Counted from the stretch's first letter, positions 17,139 through 25,560 are shown. The stretch is 64,000 bases of DNA from Rhizobium albus (GCA_030160035.1 BSNO01000001.1:1240001-1304000); one strand, 5' to 3'. Numbers and translations: made by a program. The notes: a model not told the origin generated them from the letters alone.

Positions 17139-18122
17139 CTATTCCTGCGCTGCCTGAATGCGCTTCAGCATCTCGTCGCCATACTGGCCGACGAAGGTGT
17201 CGTAGGCAGGCGAGACCGCTTCGCGGAATGCTGCCTGGTCGACCTCTTCGATCACTTCCATGCCGCGTTCGCGCAGCATCGCGACGCCGGTGTGCTCGTC
17301 TTCCTCGACCTTCGCCCGTGTCGCGGCGACAGCCGTATCGGCAGCTTCCTCGAACCACGCCTTTTCTTCATCCGACAGCGAGTCCCACAGGCTCGGCGAG
17401 GCGATGATGATAGCCGGCGAATAGACGTGGCCGGTGAGCGTCAGATGGTCCTGAACTTCCCACATATTGGCCGAGGTGATGATCGGGATCGGGTTTTCCT
17501 GGCCGTCGATCACGCGCTGCTGCAGCGCCGCGAAGACTTCCGGAAACGCCATAGGAGTCGGCGATGCGCCGGCTGCCGTGAAGGCCTCCATGTGGACGCT
17601 GTTTTCCATCGTGCGGATTTTCAGGCCGGAGAGGTCGTCCGGCGCGTCGATCGCGCGGCTGGAATTGGTGATGTGGCGGAAGCCATTCTCGCTCCAGGCG
17701 AGCGCGACGAGCCCCTGCGCATTCACGGCCTCGAGAAGCTCGTCACCGATCTCGCCATCGAGGATCGAACGCGCCGAGGCGTAGTCCTTGAAGAGGAAGG
17801 GCAGGTCGAGCACCAGCGTTTCGGGCGCGAAATTGCCCAGTGGGCCGGTCGAGGAATAGACGAGTTCGACCGAGCCGATTTGCAGGCCTTCGATCATGTC
17901 GCGCTCTCCCCCGAGCGCGCCGGCGGCCTGTTCGCGAATCTCGAACTTGCCGTCCGACAATTCGGCGAGTTTCTCGCCGAAGGCCTGGACGCCGACGCTG
18001 TAGTGCGAGCCTTGCGCGGTGGTGTGCGCGAAATTCAAGGTTGTCTGGGCAACGGCGCTCCCGGCCACCCCGGCAGACAAGGCGAATACGGCAGCAGCCG
18101 TAATGGTGCGAAAACGAAACAT
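17139..18122 (-). CDS. TRAP transporter substrate-binding protein (DctP)
   Basis: A 327-residue periplasmic protein with a signal peptide ending AVAQ. Family motifs include NFAHTTAQGSHYSVG at the mature N-terminus and GLKIRTMENSVHMEAF, where the arginine in LKIRTMEN contacts the ligand carboxylate in DctP-type proteins. It is first of the dctPQM-SDR-denD-ltnD-otnKCI series. The ligand is expected to be a sugar acid (threonate, erythronate or apionate), which is inferred from neighbours only. Confidence 0.93.
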   Translation of the reverse strand: MFRFRTITAAAVFALSAGVAGSAVAQTTLNFAHTTAQGSHYSVGVQAFGEKLAELSDGKFEIREQAAGALGGERDMIEGLQIGSVELVYSSTGPLGNFAPETLVLDLPFLFKDYASARSILDGEIGDELLEAVNAQGLVALAWSENGFRHITNSSRAIDAPDDLSGLKIRTMENSVHMEAFTAAGASPTPMAFPEVFAALQQRVIDGQENPIPIITSANMWEVQDHLTLTGHVYSPAIIIASPSLWDSLSDEEKAWFEEAADTAVAATRAKVEEDEHTGVAMLRERGMEVIEEVDQAAFREAVSPAYDTFVGQYGDEMLKRIQAAQE

Positions 18123-18182
18123 GGTTCTCCTCCCTCAGTTTCGGTCATCACTGGCTTCGACATTGACCTTGAACCCATTTCC

Positions 18183-18205
18183 AGTCAACCTGTTTTACAA
18201 CTTTC
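18183..18205. promoter_or_regulatory. Operator-like site 1 (GTCAA-N5-TTTACAA), dctP/GntR divergent region
   Basis: The 192-base region between dctP and the GntR gene contains AGTCAACCTGTTTTACAACTTTC (stated in two parts: AGTCAACC at 18183, TGTTTTACAACTTTC at 18191). GTCAA and TTTAC form an imperfect inverted repeat (GTcAA/GTaAA) separated by five bases. A very similar sequence occurs at 20730 and a weaker one at 22449. A GntR-family regulator from this region is the natural binder. Confidence 0.5.
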
Positions 18206-18314
18206 CAACCGCCGCTCGATCGCGTGTTCCGGATGCCTGTCGACTTGTGCCGGATCGCGAACTTGACCGGCGGCACCGATCGGGAAATTCCTGTTTCAGG
18301 AGCAAGACTTTTCC

Positions 18315-19073
18315 ATGCCGACCAAGACCGCCGATATCCTCGTTGCCGATCTTCCCAACAACAAGGGTGAGCGGCTGTCCGAACGGGTCTATGAGAACCT
18401 GTTCCACGCGATCGTGACGGGCATGATCTCAGCCGGTGCCAAGCTCCCTTCGGAAAACGAGCTGGCCAAGCAGTTCGAGGTGTCACGCCCCGTGCTGCGC
18501 GAGGCACTGGACAAGCTGCGCGACGATGGCTTGATTTCGTCGGTGAGGGGCTCGGGCAATTATGTCTTGAATGCGCTCGGCGCGGGGGTCGACGGCGTGC
18601 CGAGCGACGAGGCGGACCGCGACGCGCTGCAGCGCATCGGCGATCTCTTGGCCGGCATTGAACTGCGCATGATCGTCGAGCCGCAGGCGGCCTATCTTGC
18701 CGCGAAACGGCGGGGACCCTCCGACATCGAGAGCATGCGGGCAGCGCTTGACCGCTTCGACCAGGCGATGAGGCAGAATGCCATCCTGCATCATCACGAC
18801 TATGCGTTTCACGAGGCCATCGCGACGGCGACCTGCAATGCGCGCATCGTCCAGACGCTGAAATCGCTCGAATACGACGTGACCCGATCGGTCAATCTCA
18901 TGCGCTTCCTGGTGCAGTTTCAGCCCTTCATTCGCAACGAGGCGGTGCGGGACGAGCATGAGGAGATTTTCCGGCACATCGAGGCCGGCGCGGCCACAAA
19001 GGCCAAGCGCGCCATGCGCAACCATATCGAGCATGCGCGGATCCGCATGATGAGCAACCGGCCTGGCTTTTAG
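18315..19073 (+). CDS. GntR family regulator, FadR subfamily (FCD domain)
   Basis: A 252-residue regulator. Residues about 20-85 form the GntR winged helix, with ELAKQFEVSRPVLREAL as recognition region and GSGNYV as wing. The rest is an alpha-helical FCD ligand-binding domain with conserved metal-site acids and histidines (HDYAFHEAI, DEHEEI). AGGAGC precedes the ATG at 18315. It is divergent from the TRAP-tetronate operon and likely controls it in response to a carboxylate sugar acid. Confidence 0.92.
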   Translation: MPTKTADILVADLPNNKGERLSERVYENLFHAIVTGMISAGAKLPSENELAKQFEVSRPVLREALDKLRDDGLISSVRGSGNYVLNALGAGVDGVPSDEADRDALQRIGDLLAGIELRMIVEPQAAYLAAKRRGPSDIESMRAALDRFDQAMRQNAILHHHDYAFHEAIATATCNARIVQTLKSLEYDVTRSVNLMRFLVQFQPFIRNEAVRDEHEEIFRHIEAGAATKAKRAMRNHIEHARIRMMSNRPGF

Positions 19074-19089
19074 GATCATTGGGATCGAC

Positions 19090-19122
19090 AAAAAAAGGCG
19101 CCGCAGCAGGAGCCGCGACGCC
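19090..19122 (-). terminator. Rho-independent terminator of the aldehyde dehydrogenase gene
   Basis: Read on the minus strand, a stem GGCGTCGC/GCGGCGCC (one T-G wobble) is followed by seven T residues (19090-19096 on the plus strand are A). It lies between the converging GntR gene (ends 19073) and the aldehyde dehydrogenase gene (ends 19147). Confidence 0.7.
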
Positions 19123-19146
19123 GTCCCGGGAGGGATCGTGCCAAAA

Positions 19147-20604
19147 TCAGCCGTGCTTGAGCACGACCGTCTTGATGGTGGTGAAGCTGATCATGCCTTC
19201 GAAAGCCTTTTCGCGGCCATAGCCGGACCGTTTCATACCGCCGAAAGGCAGTTCGATGCCCCCGCCGGCGCCGTAATTGTTGACGAAGACCTGGCCCGCC
19301 TCGATGGCGTTGGCGCAGCGCATCTGCCGCCCACCATCCCGCGTCCAGACCGACGCCGTCAGGCCGTAGGGTGTTGCATTGGCAATGCGGATGGCATCCT
19401 TTTCATCATCGAACGGGAAGGCGGCGAGAACCGGGCCGAACACCTCGTCCTGGCCGATCCGGCTTTCCGGGGATGCGCCGTCGAGCAGCATCGGAGGGTA
19501 GAAGAACCCTCCTTCGGGTGCATTCTCAGCCATGCTGGCGGAGGCGACGACCTTGGCCCCGTCGGCCAGCGCGGCGTCGACCAGTGACGTGACCCGCTCC
19601 AGCTGCTTGGCGCTGATGATGGGGCCGCAGTCGAGATCATCGACACCTGCGCCCACCTTCAGCGCCGAGAAGCGCTCCGAAAGCCTCGCCAGAACCTCGT
19701 CATAGATCGAGCGTTCGATCAGCACGCGGCTGCCGGCAGCGCAGGTCTGGCCTGCATTCTGGATGATCGCGTTGACGATGACGGGCAGCGCTTCGTCCAG
19801 ATCGGCATCGGCGAAGATCACCTGAGGCGACTTGCCGCCGAGTTCGAGTGTCACCTGCACATGGTTTTCCGCCGCCGCCTTGGCGACAGCCGTTCCCGTC
19901 TGTGGCGAGCCGGTGAAGGAGATGTGGTTGATGCCCGGATGGCCGGCAAGCGCCGCGCCGGCCTCGGTGCCAAGCCCGCAAACGACATTCAGGGCGCCCG
20001 CCGGCAGGCCGGCTTCCAGGGCCAGTTCCGAGATCCGGAGAGGCGTCAGGCAGGCATCTTCCGCCGGCTTGACGACGCAGGCATTGCCCGCTGCAAGCGC
20101 TCCGCCGACCGAGCGGCCGTAAATCTGCGAAGGGTAGTTCCAGGGGATGATGTGCGCCGTCACACCGTGCGGCACGCGCAAAGCCAGCACGGTCATGCCC
20201 TTGCTGTAGGGGATCGTCTCGCCATGGTGCTTGTCGGCGGCTGAGCCGTAATACTCGAAATAGCGGGCAGTCGCGGTGATGTCGGCGCGCGCCTGCTTCA
20301 TCGGCTTGCCCGTATCGCGCGATTCGAGCGCTGCCAGCTCCTCGAAATTCTTAAGGATCAGCGCCGAGATCTTCATCAGGATGCGGCCGCGTTCCAGCGC
20401 TGATTTCGCGCCCCATTCGCCTTCGAAGGCGCTGCGCGCGGCTTCGACGGCACGATCGACTTCGGCGGCGCCGCCCCTTGGAATACGGGCAAACACTTTG
20501 CCGGTCGACGGATCGAGCACGTCGATGCCGCCCGCAGTCGCGGGGTCAATGGTTTCGCCGTTGATGAGATGGCCATAGGCCGTGACGGATGTCTGATCCA
20601 GCAT
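19147..20604 (-). CDS. NAD(P)-dependent aldehyde dehydrogenase family protein
   Basis: A 485-residue ALDH-superfamily enzyme of normal length. It shows IPWNYPSQ, the cofactor segment FTGSPQTG, the general-base glutamate in LELGGKSP, the nucleophilic cysteine in NAGQTCAAGSR, and FGPVLA. The ATG at 20604 begins MLDQTSVTAYGH, where homology starts; the open frame upstream to 20724 is not family-like. It lies between two GntR genes. It may oxidise glycolaldehyde or a sugar-derived aldehyde for the adjacent pathways. Confidence 0.92.
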   Translation of the reverse strand: MLDQTSVTAYGHLINGETIDPATAGGIDVLDPSTGKVFARIPRGGAAEVDRAVEAARSAFEGEWGAKSALERGRILMKISALILKNFEELAALESRDTGKPMKQARADITATARYFEYYGSAADKHHGETIPYSKGMTVLALRVPHGVTAHIIPWNYPSQIYGRSVGGALAAGNACVVKPAEDACLTPLRISELALEAGLPAGALNVVCGLGTEAGAALAGHPGINHISFTGSPQTGTAVAKAAAENHVQVTLELGGKSPQVIFADADLDEALPVIVNAIIQNAGQTCAAGSRVLIERSIYDEVLARLSERFSALKVGAGVDDLDCGPIISAKQLERVTSLVDAALADGAKVVASASMAENAPEGGFFYPPMLLDGASPESRIGQDEVFGPVLAAFPFDDEKDAIRIANATPYGLTASVWTRDGGRQMRCANAIEAGQVFVNNYGAGGGIELPFGGMKRSGYGREKAFEGMISFTTIKTVVLKHG

Positions 20605-20729
20605 CGAGCTGGCCTCCTCGTTTCGTGGTCCTCCCGGCCGAGCGCCTCGAAGCGCTTCATCGATGCATCGGATCCACGCTTTCCGTGCCATCTGCCAACG
20701 CAGCAAAACTATCGGCGCCAGCACCGATC

Positions 20730-20752
20730 AGTCAATTGGCTTTACAAATTTC
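20730..20752. promoter_or_regulatory. Operator-like site 2 (GTCAA-N5-TTTACAA)
   Basis: AGTCAATTGGCTTTACAAATTTC (20730-20752; AGTCAATTGG then CTTTACAAATTTC) matches site 1 at 18183 at 18 of 23 positions by eye. It lies between the start of the aldehyde dehydrogenase gene (20604) and the end of the second GntR gene (20765), so it would control the ALDH promoter. Same half-site geometry as site 1. Confidence 0.5.
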
Positions 20753-20764
20753 TCGCTACCGACT

Positions 20765-21490
20765 TCAGTGGTGGCGGTAGAGCGCCGCCGATCGGTCGAG
20801 GTGGCCGCGCATGGCGTCAGCCGCGCCATCCGCCTCTCCGGCAGCGAGACGATCAACGATCGCGGCATGTTCCCGCAAGGTGGTTTCTTCCTGGCCCGAC
20901 CAGATCAGCAGGTCGGTGTGATACGTGAACAGCCAGTTCAGCATCGCGTCGCCGACGGCGGCGAAGATCGGGTTGCCGGCCATGCGGGTGATCTTGGCAT
21001 GGAAGGCGATGTCTGCGCGAATGAACGCCTTCGGGTCGTCGATCTTGCTGCGCTGCTTCTCGATGAGATTGGTCAGTTCGGCGATGTCTTCGGCCGTCGC
21101 ATTCTGAGCCGCAATGCGCACCATGCCGAGTTCGAAGAGGCGCCGTGCGTCCTTGAGGTGCTCGAGATTGTCGGGGGAGGCCGAAAGCAGCAGCCTCGCC
21201 ACCGCGTCCATCTGCCGGAACGCGATATTGGCCGACAAGGCGCTGACCCTCGAGCGCTCGCCATGGGAGATCGTGATGAGGCCCATGGTCTGCATGGACT
21301 GCAGGGCCTCGCGCACGGCAGGACGACCGACGCCGAAGCGCTCCATCAGTTCGCGTTCCGACGGCATCGGATCGCCGGCTCCAAGTTCACCGCGCACGAT
21401 CATTTCACGCAAGCGCTCGAACACCTGGTCGGAGAGCTTGCGGCGCACGATCCGGTCGTCAATCGCTTCCAGGTCGTTCAGCTTTTCCAT
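20765..21490 (-). CDS. GntR family regulator, FadR subfamily (FCD domain), second copy
   Basis: A 241-residue regulator with winged helix ELMERFGVGRPAVREAL and an FCD effector domain (DIAFHAKI, REHAAIVD). It is clearly different in sequence from the regulator at 18315. It is transcribed toward the aldehyde dehydrogenase and away from the oxidoisomerase-like gene, but on the same strand as both. It probably senses an intermediate of the apionate-like module. Confidence 0.91.
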   Translation of the reverse strand: MEKLNDLEAIDDRIVRRKLSDQVFERLREMIVRGELGAGDPMPSERELMERFGVGRPAVREALQSMQTMGLITISHGERSRVSALSANIAFRQMDAVARLLLSASPDNLEHLKDARRLFELGMVRIAAQNATAEDIAELTNLIEKQRSKIDDPKAFIRADIAFHAKITRMAGNPIFAAVGDAMLNWLFTYHTDLLIWSGQEETTLREHAAIVDRLAAGEADGAADAMRGHLDRSAALYRHH

Positions 21491-21571
21491 CGTGATCAGC
21501 GCGTCCCGAATGTTGCTTCAGCCGATACTTGCAGCGGATCGCTGCGTTCGTCCATCCACGGCCGGCCGGCG

Positions 21572-22396
21572 TCAGGTGATCCGGCGAATGCTCTCGGTGA
21601 TTTCGTGGGTCTCAAACACGCCGAGCCAGTCGTCGCGCATGAGGCGCGGCTTGCCATTCACGATGGCCTTGTTGCAGGCATCGGAGAAGACGCCATCGAC
21701 TTCTTCCATGACGACAGCCGCGAGAATGTTCAGGTGCCCGAGCAGGAAATCGCGTGCTGCCACCCGGTCGACGCCGCGGCGCACCACCTCGTCCATCGCA
21801 TCCTTCATCACGACAAGAAGCGTCGCGCACACGGTTTCCGACAGGCCGGGTTCCAGCAGCGCCATCTGCTCGACCGTCACGCGGTGGGACCGCAGGATCG
21901 GCTGGAAGATCGTCTTCGCGATCTCTTCGCCGATGGCAAAATGCTCTTCCGGCCCCTGCATCAGCGCGCTGACAATCGCCTGGCGCGCTGCAATGCCGCC
22001 GAAATAATCGCGCTTGGCCGCAAGATCGGTCTCGTCGTTGAAGATCGGCGGATGGCATGGATGGGTGACGAAATAGGTGACGTCCGCGCGCTCGGGAAAA
22101 TGCCCGGCAAAGGGAGCCGCGGCATCGAGTGCGATGACGATCGTGCCAGGCGCGACCTTGGGCACGATATCGGCGCCTACCTTGCGGATCGCCGTGTCGG
22201 GAACAGCCAGGATCACGGCCTCTGCGCCTTTCAACGCCTCATCGACTGCGACGCACTCCGCGCCAACCTCGTCACGCAACCGCTTCTGGCCGATCTCGCT
22301 GACTTCGACATGGGCGACGTCGTAGCGCGAGCCCTTCAGATTGCGCGACAGACGCACACCCATTTTTCCACCGGCGCCGATCAGAGCGATTTTCAT
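21572..22396 (-). CDS. apnO: D-apionate oxidoisomerase-like protein (6-phosphogluconate dehydrogenase fold)
   Basis: A 274-residue NAD-binding protein starting MKIALIGAGGKMG (Rossmann GAGGKMG). It contains ILAVPDTAIRKVG and THPCHPPIFNDET, motifs of a family annotated as phosphogluconate dehydrogenase-like. Characterised members (ApnO) oxidise D-apionate with migration of a hydroxymethyl group to give 3-oxo-isoapionate. The divergent neighbours, a RuBisCO-like protein and a DUF1537 kinase, are the expected downstream enzymes. The ATG at 22396 starts the Rossmann fold directly. The assignment leans on gene context. Confidence 0.78.
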   Translation of the reverse strand: MKIALIGAGGKMGVRLSRNLKGSRYDVAHVEVSEIGQKRLRDEVGAECVAVDEALKGAEAVILAVPDTAIRKVGADIVPKVAPGTIVIALDAAAPFAGHFPERADVTYFVTHPCHPPIFNDETDLAAKRDYFGGIAARQAIVSALMQGPEEHFAIGEEIAKTIFQPILRSHRVTVEQMALLEPGLSETVCATLLVVMKDAMDEVVRRGVDRVAARDFLLGHLNILAAVVMEEVDGVFSDACNKAIVNGKPRLMRDDWLGVFETHEITESIRRIT

Positions 22397-22448
22397 GCTG
22401 CTTGCCTCCCTCATTCGAGCCGGAGGATTGCAAAGGAAAGATCATGTT

Positions 22449-22463
22449 GTCAACTGGTATGAT
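22449..22463. promoter_or_regulatory. Operator-like site 3 (diverged GTCAA-N5-ATGAT)
   Basis: The 108-base divergent promoter region between the oxidoisomerase-like gene (22396) and the RuBisCO-like gene (22505) holds GTCAACTGGTATGAT. It shares GTCAA and the central TGG with sites at 18183 and 20730, but the right arm differs. It could be the operator of the second GntR regulator. Confidence 0.35.
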
Positions 22464-22504
22464 GAGATGATATTCCGGCTCGTTGTCAGGGGAGAGCTTC
22501 AGCG

Positions 22505-23764
22505 ATGGCGCGCTTGTTCGCAGAGTACGAGGTCGAGAGCCCGGTCGGGCTCGAAAGGGCGGCCCGCGTCATTGCGGGCGAACAGTCCTGCGGCACGTTC
22601 ATGCGGCTGCCGGGCGAGACCGATGATCTCAGAAGCCGCGCCGGCGCCAATGTCGAGGACGTCATTGTCGACGAAGTGCGGGACAGGCCGTCGCTGCCGG
22701 TGCGCAAACCGGGCACAGCCTATGAACGCGGGCGGATCGTTCTGTCCTGGCCGCTCGACAATATGGGCGCGTCGCTGACGAACACGCTGGCGACGGTCGC
22801 CGGCAATCTGTTCGAACTTGCCGAAGTTTCCGCCATCCGGCTTACCGATGTCACGTTTCCAGACGCGTTTGCCGAAGCCTGCCCGGGTCCCGCGTTCGGT
22901 GTGGAAGGCACGCAGCTTCTCGCAGGTGTCTCCGGCCGGCCGATGATCGGTACCATCGTCAAGCCGAGCGTCGGCCTGTCGCCGGATGAGACGGCGGCGC
23001 TCGTGCAGCAACTCTGTGATGGCGGCATCGACTTCATCAAGGACGACGAACTGCAGGCGAACGGACCCCATTGCCCGCTTGCCGAGCGGGTCAGCGCAGT
23101 CATGGACGTGATCAACGCCCATGCGGACAAGACCGGCAAGAAGGTCATGTACGCGTTCAATATTACCGACGAAGTCGATGAGATGAAACGCAATGCCGAT
23201 CTGGTGCTGGCGCAAGGCGGCACCTGCCTGATGGTCAGCCTCCACTCCATCGGCCTTGCGGGTCTCGGCGCGATCCGGCGGCATGCGCAACTGCCGCTGC
23301 ACTGCCACCGCAATGGCTGGGGCCTGTTCCAGCGCTCACCGGATATCGGGCTCTCCTATCGCGCCTGGCAGAAGTTCTGGCGGCTTGCGGGGGCGGACCA
23401 CCTGCATGTCAACGGGCTCGGCAACAAGTTCAGCGAGAGCGACGACAGCGTCATCGATTCCGCGCGCGCTGTCGCCGAGCCGATGTTTTGCGGCAAGCGG
23501 GCAAGTTTTGCGGCGATGCCGGTGTTTTCGTCGGGCCAGACGGCGGTTCAGATCCAGCCGACCTACAAGGCGATCGGCACCACTGGCTTCATCTACTGCG
23601 CCGGCGGCGGCATCATGGGGCATCCGGGCGGCGTCGCCGGCGGTGTCGCGAGCCTGCGTCAGGCGGCAGAGGCAGCGGTCAAGGGCAGTCCCGCCGCCGA
23701 CTACGCGCGGGATCACAAGGAACTGGCCGACGCGCTGAAGGTCTTCGGAGACCGCTTCGGATGA
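22505..23764 (+). CDS. RuBisCO-like protein, probable 3-oxo-isoapionate-4-phosphate lyase
   Basis: A 419-residue RuBisCO large-subunit-fold protein without photosynthetic context. The activation triad is conserved in GGIDFIKDDE (K179 carbamylation, D181, E182), and IVKPS (K153) and CAGGGIMGHPGG (phosphate loop) are present. Where RuBisCO has the loop-6 lysine, this protein reads MPVFSSGQ, so CO2 fixation is not expected. In characterised apionate pathways, RuBisCO-like proteins either decarboxylate 3-oxo-isoapionate 4-phosphate or split it by transcarboxylation/hydrolysis. Which of the two applies here cannot be told. Its TGA overlaps the next gene's ATG. Confidence 0.88.
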   Translation: MARLFAEYEVESPVGLERAARVIAGEQSCGTFMRLPGETDDLRSRAGANVEDVIVDEVRDRPSLPVRKPGTAYERGRIVLSWPLDNMGASLTNTLATVAGNLFELAEVSAIRLTDVTFPDAFAEACPGPAFGVEGTQLLAGVSGRPMIGTIVKPSVGLSPDETAALVQQLCDGGIDFIKDDELQANGPHCPLAERVSAVMDVINAHADKTGKKVMYAFNITDEVDEMKRNADLVLAQGGTCLMVSLHSIGLAGLGAIRRHAQLPLHCHRNGWGLFQRSPDIGLSYRAWQKFWRLAGADHLHVNGLGNKFSESDDSVIDSARAVAEPMFCGKRASFAAMPVFSSGQTAVQIQPTYKAIGTTGFIYCAGGGIMGHPGGVAGGVASLRQAAEAAVKGSPAADYARDHKELADALKVFGDRFG

Positions 23765-25074
23765 GCGGCGCGCCGCTGATCAGCTTCTACGGCGACGACT
23801 TCACCGGCTCCACCGACGCCATGGAGGCGCTGTCTTCGAACGGCATCGCAACGGTGCTCTTCACCCGCGTGCCAAACGCCGAAGAGTTTGCCCCTTTCGC
23901 CCATTGCCGGGCCGTTGGCCTCGCCGGAACAAGCCGCAGCCAGAGCCCCATCTGGATGGATCGGGAGCTGCGGGATGCGCTTTTCTGGTTGAAATCGCTG
24001 AACGCTGCGCACTGCCATTACAAGGTCTGCTCGACCTTCGACAGCGCACCGCACCAAGGCTCGATCGGCCGCGCGCTCGAAATCGGCCTCGAAATCTTCG
24101 GCCAGGACATGGCGGCGATTATCGTCGGCGTGCCGCAGCTGCGCCGCTACACCTTCTTTGGGCACCTTTTCGCAGGCTATCGCGACGCGGTCTATCGCAT
24201 CGACCGCCACCCGGTGATGAGCCGCCATCCAGCGACACCGATGCGAGAGGCCGATCTCGTGCTTCATCTCGCGGGACAGACCGAGTTGCCGCTCGCACGC
24301 GTCGGCGGCGGCGAAGCCACGCCGGCAAGCCTTGCTGCGCTTCGCGACGACGGCGCGCGTGGCGTGCTGATCGACGTGCACGATCTTGCGACACAGCAGG
24401 CGGCCGGCGAGCTCATCCTCGCCGGGGAGGGCGAGCTTGGCCCCTTCGTCATCGGATCGTCCGGCGTCGATTACGCCTTGATCGCCGCCTGGCGCGCGCG
24501 CGGCGTGCTTTCGCCGGAGCTGCCTTCATTCGAGCCGCTTCAGCGCGAGGCGCGCATTGCCGTTGTTTCCGGCAGCTGCTCGCAGACCACAGAGCGACAG
24601 ATCCGGACGGCTGCGCACGCAGGCTTCCTGCCCATCGAGGTCGATTACCGCGCCATCGTCTCCGGCATGAACGCGGATGCCGTCATCGATGCTGCGCTGT
24701 CTCGGGCGCTGTCAGCGCTGGAGGCTGGACAGAGCCCGATCCTGCACACGGCGCTCGGCCCCGACACCACCGTGTCGATGGACGCTGCCGAGAACGACGC
24801 GGTCGGCCGCGCTCTCGGTTACATGCTCGATCAGATCATCGACCGAACAAGCCTTGCCCGGGTGGCGGTGGCGGGTGGCGACACATCAAGCCACGCCCTC
24901 TCGCAGCTCGGCATCTTCGCCCTGACGCTCCGCCACCCCATCACCCAATCCCCCGGCTCCCCCGTCTGCCTCGCCCATCGCGACACGGGCGGCACGACCG
25001 AAATCACGTTGAAGGGCGGCCAGATCGGCAACGACGACTATCTGGTAAGAATCCGAGACGGCACGGTCGGGTGA
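23761..25074 (+). CDS. oiaK: DUF1537 four-carbon acid sugar kinase, probable 3-oxo-isoapionate kinase
   Basis: A 437-residue acid-sugar kinase with GDDFTGSTD near the N-terminus and the nucleotide motif AGGDTSSHAL near the C-terminus. The start overlaps the RuBisCO-like gene by ATGA, so the two are co-translated. The partner RuBisCO-like protein acts on a 4-phosphate, so this kinase likely makes it (OiaK role). It differs from OtnK at 11290 throughout, consistent with a branched rather than a linear substrate. Confidence 0.85.
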   Translation: MSGAPLISFYGDDFTGSTDAMEALSSNGIATVLFTRVPNAEEFAPFAHCRAVGLAGTSRSQSPIWMDRELRDALFWLKSLNAAHCHYKVCSTFDSAPHQGSIGRALEIGLEIFGQDMAAIIVGVPQLRRYTFFGHLFAGYRDAVYRIDRHPVMSRHPATPMREADLVLHLAGQTELPLARVGGGEATPASLAALRDDGARGVLIDVHDLATQQAAGELILAGEGELGPFVIGSSGVDYALIAAWRARGVLSPELPSFEPLQREARIAVVSGSCSQTTERQIRTAAHAGFLPIEVDYRAIVSGMNADAVIDAALSRALSALEAGQSPILHTALGPDTTVSMDAAENDAVGRALGYMLDQIIDRTSLARVAVAGGDTSSHALSQLGIFALTLRHPITQSPGSPVCLAHRDTGGTTEITLKGGQIGNDDYLVRIRDGTVG

Positions 25075-25135
25075 GGGGCGCCTCTTGTGCCTGAGCCGGC
25101 AATGATCCCATCGCACGGCGTTCGGTGAGACGCTC

Positions 25136-25560
25136 TTACCGCGGAAGGAAGTATCGCGGCTTGTTACCATCCTCCCGGATTCGCGCGAAACCTGTACCAA
25201 CCAAGAGGTCAAGAACCTGCTGTACGCGATCCTTTCGCTTCGCCGTGTTCCGGCCGTCGAAAACGGTCCAGATCGCATCGGCTGATGTTGGCGTCGCCGC
25301 CTTGGCCAGGACGTCGCTAATGATACGGAGTTGCTGAAATTCGTCATTCGGCCAGTTCACGCGTCGTTCCAATGTCGGCCTAGAGGGATCTCGTGGCGCC
25401 GCGTCGGGCAATCCCTCCATTGGCACGAGTTTCGGACGCTGAAAATCGGGTCGAAGCCACCACACATCGCCTCGCTCTTCCGATGATGACGCTCTTGATT
25501 GAGTGAGACCAGGCGCTCGAGCATCTGTTGCTCGGCCTCCAGGCGCTTCAACAATTCTAG
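25136..25560 (-). pseudogene. Frame-disrupted C-terminal remnant of a class I SAM-dependent DNA methyltransferase
   Basis: Two minus-strand frames carry pieces of one protein. One frame gives [12 protein letters not shown] (about 25500-25535) and the other, after a frame change near 25490, gives [16 protein letters not shown] and continues to a stop at 25136 (ends KPRYFLPR). The order LxxLNxER - RGxVRWLRPDFQ is how many MmeI/type IIL-like DNA methyltransferases end. No upstream catalytic domain remains. GC is lower than in flanking operons. I infer a decayed restriction-modification gene. The family call rests on this short C-terminal pattern only. Confidence 0.5.

Noticed and set aside
20663-22462. 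About 600-codon plus-strand frame over the second GntR and apnO genes
   Set aside because: Antisense to two genes with recognisable Rossmann and winged-helix motifs; no homology pattern of its own.
22505-23764. True RuBisCO and a Calvin cycle
   Set aside because: No loop-6 lysine, no cbbS, phosphoribulokinase or CbbR nearby; sequence and neighbours fit a RuBisCO-like sugar-acid enzyme.
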